Notes under the pieces: model-generated | What the model was told of the DNA's origin: nothing | Database searches by the model: none | Seen by the model: only the letters and a program-made list of their open reading frames with translations | Position numbers and translations under genes: made by a program | Assembly (NCBI GenBank): GCA_964599695.1 | Contig: CAZRGP010000050.1 | Coordinates: forward strand, 1-10,949 | Length of the DNA: 10,949 nt | Direction of reading: 5' to 3' | DNA from: RUG11783 sp964599695 | GTDB lineage: Bacteria > Bacillota > Clostridia > Oscillospirales > Ruminococcaceae | Part shown: one piece after another, positions 1-5,995 of the stretch | How the letters are laid out: each line of letters opens with the position of its first letter | How positions within the stretch are numbered: the first letter of the stretch is position 1

Positions 1-110
1 TTGCGAGAACTAATTCTTATATTATTTTACTGTCTGCTTGACGGGAAGCACACCAAAGCCTGTCCCTTTTGTCATGCCCTTTTCCGTATCCTTTTTCCCC
101 CAGCGCAGGT

Positions 111-116
111 TATAAT
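111..116 (+). promoter_or_regulatory. Probable -10 box of the adenosine deaminase gene
   Basis: A perfect TATAAT lies 25 bases before the chosen ATG. This would start the transcript near base 123 and leave a short leader that contains the ribosome site AGGAGA (129-134). No convincing TTGACA-like -35 lies 16-18 bases upstream, so the promoter is weak, activator-dependent, or wrongly called. A TTGACG at 38-43 is too far away to pair with it. Confidence 0.5.
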
Positions 117-141
117 GAGAAAAAAAGCAGGAGAAATCACT

Positions 142-1149
142 ATGCAGACAGCCAAGATCGACCTTCACCTTCATCTGGACGGATCCCTGAACCTGAAATG
201 GGCGTACGACAAAGCGCTGCAGCGGAACGCCATCGAGCCGGGGACGACCTTCGAGGAATTCTACAACATCGTGTATGCCAACAATCTGAAGGACCGCGCG
301 CTGAGCATCCGCAAGTTCGAGCTCATGTGCGACGTCCTTCAGTACCGTGAGGATCTGTACGAGGCCACCTTTGACCTGGTCCATACCCTGTGGGAAGAAG
401 GCCTCATCTACGCGGAGATCCGCTTCGCCAGTCAGCAGCACACCAAATGCGGGCTCACACAGAAGGAAGCGCTCCAGGCAGTCATCGACGGCGCCGCCGA
501 TGCCATGGACCGGTTCCCCGGGATCCGCATCGGGATCATCAACTGCCTCATGCACAAGGGGGACAGCGCTGCCGTCAACGCCGCGGAAAATATGGAGACT
601 GTGCTGGTGACCAAAGATCTCCTCGGAAAAGGAGCCGTTGGTCTGGATCTGGCCGGCTTTGAGAACAACACGGAGTACTCGGATTACGCGCCGCTTCTCG
701 CCGTCGCTGCCCGGGAAGGGATCCCTTTCACCATGCATGCCGGCGAGATGGGGATCGGTTCCCACATTCTGGACGCCATCCGGATGGGGGCAGACCGCAT
801 CGGTCACGGGGTGAACTGCGTGCAGGATCCGAAATACCTGGAAGCGATCCTGGAATACGGCATTCCGCTGGAAGTCTGTGTATCCTCCAACGTAAAACGG
901 GACCTGAACTACGCTGCCCACCCGATCCGGACCCTCATCGACAGCGGCGTCAAGGTGACCGTCAATACCGACAACCGCGTCTTCGCCCGCACCACCACTC
1001 CCAATGAGCACGCCCTGCTGCGCATGATCGGAGTAACGGAGGACCAGCTGATCCGCTGCACCTACAACGCCGCGGAAGCTGCATTCTGCGATCACGCTAC
1101 AAAAGAATGGATCATGGAGCGGCTCGAAGAGGAGTTTTCCCGCGGGTGA
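142..1149 (+). CDS. add: Adenosine deaminase
   Basis: Hydrolyses adenosine (and deoxyadenosine) to inosine and ammonia in the cytoplasm, feeding purine salvage. The 335-residue product has the expected length and all the metal and catalytic motifs of the family: HLHLDGS near the N-terminus (H9, H11 as zinc ligands), HAGE at 199-202 (H199 metal ligand, E202 proton donor), GHG with H222, and NTDN at 275-278 with the zinc-ligand D277. The start at 142 is chosen because AGGAGA sits 7 bases upstream and the HLHLDGS motif then lies at its usual distance from the N-terminus. An in-frame ATG at 115 overlaps the -10 box and is less likely. The gene is monocistronic, with a terminator 31 bases downstream. 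Specificity for adenosine rather than adenine is inferred from the HAGE/NTDN pattern and overall length; the family assignment itself is secure. Confidence 0.93.
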   Translation: MQTAKIDLHLHLDGSLNLKWAYDKALQRNAIEPGTTFEEFYNIVYANNLKDRALSIRKFELMCDVLQYREDLYEATFDLVHTLWEEGLIYAEIRFASQQHTKCGLTQKEALQAVIDGAADAMDRFPGIRIGIINCLMHKGDSAAVNAAENMETVLVTKDLLGKGAVGLDLAGFENNTEYSDYAPLLAVAAREGIPFTMHAGEMGIGSHILDAIRMGADRIGHGVNCVQDPKYLEAILEYGIPLEVCVSSNVKRDLNYAAHPIRTLIDSGVKVTVNTDNRVFARTTTPNEHALLRMIGVTEDQLIRCTYNAAEAAFCDHATKEWIMERLEEEFSRG

Positions 1150-1180
1150 AGCGCATGATCCGCATCCGATAAGCCAAGAG

Positions 1181-1206
1181 AAGCAGTGTCCGCCACTGCT
1201 TTTTTT
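1181..1206 (+). terminator. Rho-independent terminator after add
   Basis: AGCAGTG (1182-1188) pairs perfectly with CACTGCT (1194-1200) around a 5-base loop, and an outer A-T pair extends the stem. A run of six T follows directly. It separates add from the transporter operon that begins 56 bases further on. Confidence 0.9.
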
Positions 1207-1261
1207 GATATACTGAATCTAAAGAACTGTTTTGATGCTTTTCTTATCAGAGGTACAAAAA

Positions 1262-2659
1262 ATGAGAAAAAACGGATTTATCGCGACCCGTGCAGAACAT
1301 GCCACCTATAATCTGTTCTGGTTCGGGCAAAACCTTTTGTGGGGATACGCCGGCTTTCTTGCCACCTACCTCACCATGGGGCTGGGCATGGATCCCGCCC
1401 TGGCGGCTACCGTCATCTTCGCTCCCCAGGTATGGGACGCAGTCAATGACACGCTCTTCGGATACATCGTGGATCGCTTCCGCTTTAAAAACGGTCAGCA
1501 GTTCATGCCCTGGGTCAAGATCGGAACATTCGGCATCGGAGTGATGTCCATCGTCATGTTCTCCATCCCCGCTTCGCTGAAGCAGAGTTCCAAGATCATC
1601 TGGTTCGTCCTCTCTTACATCGTATTTGATGCTCTGTATACCTTCCTCGACGCTCCGGCATTCGCCATGGCCACCGTCATGACCGACAACATCCAGGAGC
1701 GCACCAGCTTCATTTCCGGCAACAAGCTCTTCGCCATGCTGGGAGGCATCGTACCTGTCGTTCTTGTCGGAACGGTGACCGACGCGGTGGGATGGTCCCT
1801 GGGAGCCGTTATCTTCTGCGGTCTCGGCTGTCTCCTCATGATCCCCTATCTTTTCTTCGGAAAAGAGCGCAGGGTGCAGACGGAGGAGGAAAAGGAAGAG
1901 AAGTTCACCTTCCGTCAGATGTTCCACTACCTCCGTTCCAACAAATATCTTCTCATCTGCCTTCTGGCTTTCGTCGTGTTCGGCATGACCGCTTTCGAAT
2001 CCAGCATGAGCATGTATGTAGCGAGCGTATGCTTCGGGGATACAGGCAAACAGCTCTATCTCGCGGCAGCAGCCGCGCTTCCCGTTATCTTTGTCTCATC
2101 TGCCCTTCCCGGCCTGGTCCGCAGGATCGACAAATTCTACCTCCTCATCGGAGGTCTGGTGTTCTCCTCCGTTGTCAGTGTCATCGCCCTGATCGTCGGT
2201 TATGAGAATTTCCTGGTATCCATCATCCTGATCGCTCTGAAATGCGTCGGTCTTGCCAGCTGGCAGGTCATCATCTACATGCTGGTCGCCGACACCACGG
2301 AGTACGGGATCTACAAGTCCGGCACACGTGCCACCGGCATCACCTTCTCCCTGCAGACGTTCATCTCCAAACTGAAGAACGCTGTGGTCAACTCCTTCAT
2401 GCTGCTGTGCATCGCATGGACAGGCTATGACGCCGCCGCTTCCGCGCAGACCGCGGAAGTCTCCGGAAAACTCTGGGCCGTCTTCCTGATGATCCCTGTG
2501 ATCGGCTATATCATCGGCATCGCGATACTGGTGCTCTTCTACAAGCTGCGTGATGACAGCGTTCAGACCATGGCGAAGTTCAACAACCGCGAAATCACTT
2601 ATGACGAGGCTGTGGAAAAACTGTCCGGAAAATTCGGACTCCCCGCCTCCAGACGTTGA
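1262..2659 (+). CDS. GPH-family sugar:cation symporter (MFS)
   Basis: A 465-residue integral membrane transporter of the glycoside-pentoside-hexuronide (melibiose permease) branch of the major facilitator superfamily, with about 12 hydrophobic segments across its length. The motif DAVNDTLFGYIVDR (59-72) matches the helix-II signature of the family: D59 and D63 occupy the positions of the MelB cation-site aspartates (Asp55/Asp59). A second family hallmark, DTTEYGIYKSGTRATG, followed by an F-x(3)-K segment, lies in the C-terminal half. The ATG at 1262 is preferred over the in-frame TTG/ATG at 1232/1235, because AGAGGT sits 7 bases before it and the sequence then starts just before the first helix. 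It is the first gene of a three-gene run; the next gene begins 10 bases after its stop. The substrate cannot be read from sequence. The neighbouring PIG-L deacetylase suggests an acetylated amino-sugar glycoside, which is inference only. Confidence 0.88.
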   Translation: MRKNGFIATRAEHATYNLFWFGQNLLWGYAGFLATYLTMGLGMDPALAATVIFAPQVWDAVNDTLFGYIVDRFRFKNGQQFMPWVKIGTFGIGVMSIVMFSIPASLKQSSKIIWFVLSYIVFDALYTFLDAPAFAMATVMTDNIQERTSFISGNKLFAMLGGIVPVVLVGTVTDAVGWSLGAVIFCGLGCLLMIPYLFFGKERRVQTEEEKEEKFTFRQMFHYLRSNKYLLICLLAFVVFGMTAFESSMSMYVASVCFGDTGKQLYLAAAAALPVIFVSSALPGLVRRIDKFYLLIGGLVFSSVVSVIALIVGYENFLVSIILIALKCVGLASWQVIIYMLVADTTEYGIYKSGTRATGITFSLQTFISKLKNAVVNSFMLLCIAWTGYDAAASAQTAEVSGKLWAVFLMIPVIGYIIGIAILVLFYKLRDDSVQTMAKFNNREITYDEAVEKLSGKFGLPASRR

Positions 2660-2669
2660 GGAATGTCCC

Positions 2670-3095
2670 ATGAGATTCTTCATCGTTCTGGGAAACCAGC
2701 TGAATGACGACGGCTCCCTTTCTGTGAAGGGGCTCAAGCGCTGTGAGATCACCAGAAACGCATGGAAGATCTTTCAGCCGGAAAAGATCATCCTTTCCGG
2801 AGGCGCGGCCAACCCGAAGGCCGGTATCTCGGAGGCGGAAGCGCTCTTCCGTCATCTCACCGGCATGGGAATGCCTTCCGATATCTTCCTCCTCGAAGAC
2901 CGTTCCTCCTCTACTACCGAGAACGCCGAATTCTCACTGGGGATCGCGCAGGAACGCGGAGCGGATGAGGTCGTGGTGATATCCTCCATCGAACACTTCG
3001 GAAGGACCGAGCCGAAAAATGCCGTTCTTTGTTTCACCGAAGCGGCGAAACAATATCCGACCATCCACCTGACCATGTATACGGAGGATTATTGA
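2670..3095 (+). CDS. YdcF/DUF218-family protein, short cytoplasmic form
   Basis: A 141-residue protein with the DUF218 (YdcF/SanA/ElyC) pattern: a Rossmann-like first strand FFIVLGNQL, IILSGG near residue 45, a SEAEA helix, then LEDRSSSTTEN and the strand VVVISS. The STTEN segment is the most diagnostic. It has no signal peptide or membrane segment, unlike SanA/ElyC, so it should be cytoplasmic. It is shorter than many relatives, with few residues after the core fold. AGGA (2659-2662) overlaps the transporter stop and lies 7 bases before the ATG, so translation is probably coupled. Its stop abuts the next start, placing it firmly inside the operon. The biochemical role of the family is poorly defined (YdcF has been reported to bind S-adenosylmethionine), so no reaction is proposed here. 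Confidence 0.8.
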   Translation: MRFFIVLGNQLNDDGSLSVKGLKRCEITRNAWKIFQPEKIILSGGAANPKAGISEAEALFRHLTGMGMPSDIFLLEDRSSSTTENAEFSLGIAQERGADEVVVISSIEHFGRTEPKNAVLCFTEAAKQYPTIHLTMYTEDY

Positions 3096-3878
3096 ATGCC
3101 AACCCTTGCTGAGATCATCAAAACCTATGGCACCATTCCGCCTTTGACCGCCTTCAAACGTCCCATGTTCATCGGCCCTCACCCGGATGACATCGAGTTC
3201 TGCTGCGGAGCCCTCGTTTCAAAGATGACGGAGATGGGGATCCCCGTGACCTTCGTGATCGCTACGGACGGGGCAGCCGGAACGACGGATCCTGAGGTGA
3301 CCCCTCAGATGCTAAAGGAACTGCGGGAAAAGGAGTCCCGTGCAGCAGCCTCTTTCCTCGGAGCAGCCAATGTGGGATTCTGCGGCCTCGAGGACGGCGG
3401 CTCCTACACTGTGGAAGACGCAATGAGGGCGATCGCACCGTTTATTCTGAAATATCAGCCGGATATCATCTTCGGACCGGATCCGAAACTGAAAACAGAG
3501 TGCCATCCGGACCACCTCAAGATCGGCGAAGCGGTCAGAAGGCTTCCGAAGATCGTCCCCTACCGCGTTTCCCTCCAGAGATACGGCGTATCCACCAAAG
3601 GGATCGATGTATTTCCTGCCAATATCACACTGGCCTTCTACGCCACGGATGACGCCAATACCCTGGAACCGGTGGAGCAAAAACATGTGGAGGCGAAGAT
3701 CGCATCCCTTCAGCTTCACACTTCCCAGATGCAGGATCCGTCTGTAGAACTTCTGTTCAGCTATTTCCGGCTCAAGGCGCTGGAACTCGGCAAGAACGTC
3801 CCGACTGGTTTTGCCGAGGATTTCCAGGTGATCATGCCGATCTGCCAGCATGTGTATTCCGAAGGGATCCATTACTGA
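3096..3878 (+). CDS. PIG-L/LmbE-family zinc-dependent N-deacetylase
   Basis: A 260-residue cytoplasmic protein of the PIG-L/LmbE fold, whose characterised members remove acetyl groups from GlcNAc moieties (GlcNAc-PI, mycothiol and bacillithiol precursors, diacetylchitobiose). The zinc site is complete: GPHPDD at 27-32 supplies H29 and D32 (with D31 as the usual general base), and CHPDH at 136-140 supplies H140. The ATG follows the preceding TGA with no gap, and GGAGG lies 8 bases upstream, so it is the third gene of the transporter operon. It does not look like BshB specifically: it is somewhat longer and its neighbours are not bacillithiol genes. Deacetylation of a GlcNAc-containing compound brought in by the adjacent symporter is a reasonable inference, not shown by the sequence. 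Confidence 0.87.
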   Translation: MPTLAEIIKTYGTIPPLTAFKRPMFIGPHPDDIEFCCGALVSKMTEMGIPVTFVIATDGAAGTTDPEVTPQMLKELREKESRAAASFLGAANVGFCGLEDGGSYTVEDAMRAIAPFILKYQPDIIFGPDPKLKTECHPDHLKIGEAVRRLPKIVPYRVSLQRYGVSTKGIDVFPANITLAFYATDDANTLEPVEQKHVEAKIASLQLHTSQMQDPSVELLFSYFRLKALELGKNVPTGFAEDFQVIMPICQHVYSEGIHY

Positions 3879-3882
3879 TTCC

Positions 3883-3928
3883 AAAAAACAGAGACGGGAG
3901 CTTTTAACAGGCTCTCGTCTCTTTGTTT
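3883..3928. terminator. Bidirectional rho-independent terminator
   Basis: A 12-bp stem pairs 3890-3901 with 3911-3922 (one G-U pair, 9-base loop). On the plus strand it is followed by a TTTGTTT tract. On the minus strand the A-run at 3883-3888 provides six T. It lies between the convergent PIG-L and lipoprotein genes and can end both transcripts. Confidence 0.88.
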
Positions 3929-3997
3929 GCTGATCGATAATATCAGAGTGAAAGGCTGACCGGGGCAGGAGCGCTCCTTCTGCGGAAAGCGCTTCCC

Positions 3998-4846
3998 TTA
4001 CGCCTGACCGCTGATGCAGCCGAGGTACAGCTCCCAGGTATCCACCGTCTCCCTGGGAACATCGTGGTACACCAGGAAGGAACTGTCACTGTTCTCCTTC
4101 GCGTAGGATACGGAGAAGGAGCTTGACCCGTAGGGGTAATCATTCCGGCAGCAGACGGCTGTTACATTCCCTCCGGAATAGCCCAGAAGCGTGTAATTCG
4201 CAAAGAGCGCCGAGTAACGGTCCTCTACCTCCTGATCGAACTTCACATAAATGTAGATCTGATTGCTCTTGATCTCCGGTTCTCCGGGAGTGAAATGCTC
4301 CTTGATGTCCTCTGTCTCTTCCACATGCACTTCCAGAAGCTCCATTTCCATGTGATCGATCTCCGGCATATCCTTGCCTGTGCTGTAGTCGTATTTGAAT
4401 CCCGCAGGAAGGGAGAAAGCTACCGGAAAGTCAGTCACATTCGCGGGAATATATACATCCTGCTCGAACTCCTCATTATACTTGCCATTAAAACTGTCAT
4501 AGACAGCCAGGGCATTTCCGTCGTGATCATATGCCTTGTACCGGATCGTCGCCCGAACCGTCTGATCCCCGCTATTGGTGGCATATGTCAGAACATTATA
4601 GCGGTCAAGATTTCCGGGATCCGGATACGCGTGCGTGTCAAAGCGCAGCGTTACGGAAGGTTCAGATGCCGCTGGTTCCGCCGTCTCTTCAGGCTGATCC
4701 CCGCCGCCTTCCTGCGCCTCCGTCACCTGACTGTTTTGTGAGGCATCCTCCGCACCAGTATCGGACTCCGCGGAATTGCCACCGCAGGAAGTAAGAATGC
4801 ACATGAGCATGATTAAAGAAACGAACAACGCAAAGTATTTTTTCAC
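3998..4846 (-). CDS. Secreted lipoprotein of unknown function
   Basis: A 282-residue exported lipoprotein that I do not recognise. The N-terminus has two lysines, a hydrophobic stretch (residues 4-18) and the lipobox LTSC, with lipidated C21. An acidic, Ser/Glu/Pro-rich linker of about 45 residues follows, typical of spacers that hold a domain off the membrane. The remainder (about 70-282) is rich in Asp, Tyr, Val and Thr with alternating hydrophobics, suggesting a beta-sandwich type fold. It contains an unusual CC pair near the C-terminus. The GTG at 4846 is chosen because GGGAGG lies 7 bases upstream and the signal peptide begins there; the ATG starts further upstream would add an implausible charged extension overlapping the promoter. 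It has its own promoter and a shared terminator, so it is probably transcribed alone. It could be an extracellular binding or adhesion protein; no reaction can be assigned. Confidence 0.85.
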   Translation of the reverse strand: MKKYFALFVSLIMLMCILTSCGGNSAESDTGAEDASQNSQVTEAQEGGGDQPEETAEPAASEPSVTLRFDTHAYPDPGNLDRYNVLTYATNSGDQTVRATIRYKAYDHDGNALAVYDSFNGKYNEEFEQDVYIPANVTDFPVAFSLPAGFKYDYSTGKDMPEIDHMEMELLEVHVEETEDIKEHFTPGEPEIKSNQIYIYVKFDQEVEDRYSALFANYTLLGYSGGNVTAVCCRNDYPYGSSSFSVSYAKENSDSSFLVYHDVPRETVDTWELYLGCISGQA

Positions 4847-4886
4847 AGGACTGCCTCCCAAATCGTTTTTTCTGTCAAACAACTCC

Positions 4887-4915
4887 ATTCTACCCGTCGC
4901 GGTACTCCGGTGCAA
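4887..4915 (-). promoter_or_regulatory. Sigma-A-type promoter of the lipoprotein gene
   Basis: Read on the minus strand, TTGCAC (4915-4910) and TAGAAT (4892-4887) are separated by exactly 17 bases. Transcription would begin near 4880, giving a leader of about 34 bases that carries the GGGAGG ribosome site. The position downstream of the CBS-gene terminator fits an independent unit. Confidence 0.65.
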
Positions 4916-4962
4916 TGGAAAAGACTGCGTATCCCCGGCCTTCCCCCCCAACGCCCGATGTC

Positions 4963-5003
4963 AAAAAAGGCTCCTGATCCGTCTGGATCAAGAGCCTGTT
5001 TTT
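4963..5003 (-). terminator. Terminator after the darA-CBS unit
   Basis: On the minus strand, AGGCTCTTGATCC (4997-4985) pairs with GGATCAGGAGCCT (4980-4968) around a 4-base loop with one G-U pair, followed by six T (4968-4963). The plus strand also has a T-run (TTTTT, 4999-5003), so the structure could act in both directions. It lies 16 bases past the CBS gene's stop. Confidence 0.92.
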
Positions 5004-5012
5004 CGTTGATCG

Positions 5013-5432
5013 TTATGATATTCTTCCGCTTTCTCTCAGATAATCCATGACCCTGTGCCGTGTCACGATGCCCACCAAGGCATTCCTGGCATCCACAACG
5101 GGAACAAAGTTCTGTTCCACGATCCGTCCCATCAATTCCTCGACCGATGCCGTGATATTCACAGGCGGGTGTGTTCCCTGTTTCATGATATCCATAACGC
5201 GGCTTGTCCCGACGTTCCTGGTCTGGACGTTCCCATCCTCATCGATGTCGTCGATGAGATACCACAAAAAATCTGCAACACTCACCGTCCCCACGTAGAT
5301 GTTATCTCTCGTAGTCACCGGCATGGTGGAGTAGGTGCTTTGACGCATAAGTTCCAAGCCCTTTCGGACGGTATTGTCGTCGTACATTGTCTGGACATCC
5401 TGTCTGGGGGTAAGAAAATAAGCGATGTTCAA
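5013..5432 (-). CDS. Two-CBS-domain protein, possible c-di-AMP/nucleotide sensor
   Basis: A 139-residue protein made only of a tandem CBS pair (Bateman module), roughly residues 12-63 and 76-138. Typical CBS elements are visible: VRKGLELM helix, STMPVTTRDNIYVGTVSVADFL, then VEELMGRIVEQNFVPVVDARNALVGIVTRHRVMDYL. No enzyme or membrane domain is attached, as in the stand-alone sensors DarB/CbpB. It starts at TTG (5432-5430): GAGAGGA is 6 bases upstream, the conserved N-terminal strand MNIAYFLTP begins exactly there, and no in-frame ATG precedes it. It lies 48 bases after darA with no terminator between, so the two are probably co-transcribed. CBS modules bind adenine nucleotides, and in Bacillota several bind c-di-AMP. 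The adjacency to darA makes c-di-AMP a favoured but unproven ligand; AMP, ADP or ATP are alternatives. Confidence 0.87.
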   Translation of the reverse strand: MNIAYFLTPRQDVQTMYDDNTVRKGLELMRQSTYSTMPVTTRDNIYVGTVSVADFLWYLIDDIDEDGNVQTRNVGTSRVMDIMKQGTHPPVNITASVEELMGRIVEQNFVPVVDARNALVGIVTRHRVMDYLRESGRIS

Positions 5433-5480
5433 AATCTGTCCTCTCTATTCCTGAGTTTCTTTCGGGTCCCTCAAAAAATA

Positions 5481-5813
5481 TCAGAGGTGAATGAATTCCT
5501 CCACATTAAGAACGAATACCGTTGCTCCCCCGACAGCGACCTCGTAGCTGCCCTGGAAGCGGTATGCCATTCCTACATCGCCGACGCCGACAGATTCCGG
5601 AATGTGAACTTTTCTCTCGCGGCATGTGGAGCGGATGATTCCCATCATCTCTTCAAGCGCGTCGTCCTGAACACCGATCAGCAGAGTAGTGTTTCCGCTG
5701 CGGAGCAATCCACCGGTCGAAGAAAGCTTTGTCGCGCTGTGACCGCTCTTGACGATCTCTTCCATCAATGCGCTGACATCATCATTTTGAACAATGGTTA
5801 TCAGTAATTTCAT
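5481..5813 (-). CDS. darA: PII-like cyclic-di-AMP receptor DarA/PstA
   Basis: A 110-residue PII-like trimeric signalling protein (DUF970, B. subtilis YaaQ/DarA, S. aureus PstA), close to the 109-residue standard. Family landmarks are MKLLITIVQNDD at the start, TKLSSTGGLLRSGNTT (28-43, the core of the ligand pocket), LIGV (45-48) and the C-terminal GGATVFVL. The protein binds c-di-AMP in the cytoplasm; its downstream partner is not established. Compared with the B. subtilis and S. aureus proteins as I remember them, the usual Arg two residues before TKL is Ser here (S26) and the Phe of TGGF is Leu (L36), so binding strength may differ. GGGGAGG lies 7 bases before the ATG. The gene has its own likely promoter and leads the unit with the CBS protein. 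It is not beside tmk/holB, where this family often sits. Confidence 0.9.
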   Translation of the reverse strand: MKLLITIVQNDDVSALMEEIVKSGHSATKLSSTGGLLRSGNTTLLIGVQDDALEEMMGIIRSTCRERKVHIPESVGVGDVGMAYRFQGSYEVAVGGATVFVLNVEEFIHL

Positions 5814-5826
5814 AATATGACCTCCC

Positions 5827-5839
5827 CGGGCTTCGCCCG
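5827..5839 (-). other. Small hairpin in the darA leader next to its ribosome site
   Basis: In the darA leader, CGGGC and GCCCG pair around a GAA triloop, directly 5' of the GGGGAGG ribosome site (5827-5821), with which it shares one base. A stable 5-bp GC stem here could tune translation start or simply protect the 5' end. The call rests on sequence complementarity only. Confidence 0.4.
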
Positions 5840-5848
5840 TCTATCGAT

Positions 5849-5857
5849 ATTGTAGCA
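5849..5857 (-). promoter_or_regulatory. Extended -10 promoter of darA
   Basis: On the minus strand TGCTACAAT (5857-5849) forms an extended -10 element (TGn followed by TACAAT). Transcription would start near 5842, about 29 bases before the darA ATG. No good -35 is present at 17 bases, which extended -10 promoters tolerate. Confidence 0.5.
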
Positions 5858-5916
5858 TATTGTAATGGAAATGCACCTACAATTTGTACGTTTTTCCCCT
5901 AAAGTAGTACAGTTCC

Positions 5917-5945
5917 CAGGGCTATCTCAAACATCTGAAGCCCTG
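5917..5945. repeat. 7-bp inverted repeat downstream of the HAD gene
   Basis: CAGGGCT (5917-5923) and AGCCCTG (5939-5945) can pair across a 15-base loop, between the stop of the HAD gene and the darA promoter. Neither strand has a T-run after it, so it is a poor intrinsic terminator. It might slow or end HAD transcription, or be chance. Confidence 0.3.
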
Positions 5946-5995
5946 CCTTCTCCCTCTTCTCCTTCACACATGGTATTCCCACCAGGATCCTGTGA

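Noticed and set aside
1..141. N-terminal extension of adenosine deaminase to the window edge, or a start at the ATG at 115
   Set aside because: The extension overlaps the -10 box, is hydrophobic/cysteine-rich and unlike the family. The ATG at 142 has a far better ribosome site and gives the standard length.
22..1095. A 357-codon open frame on the minus strand
   Set aside because: It is the antisense shadow of adenosine deaminase, with no ribosome site and a His/Asp/Gly-rich composition typical of such shadows.
3950..3995. AGCGCT-containing hairpin downstream of the lipoprotein gene
   Set aside because: The stem needs a 2-base bulge and has no T-run. The clear bidirectional terminator just beyond it accounts for termination.
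5055..5807. A 250-codon open frame on the plus strand
   Set aside because: It runs antisense across both darA and the CBS gene, whose assignments are secure. It shows no family motif.
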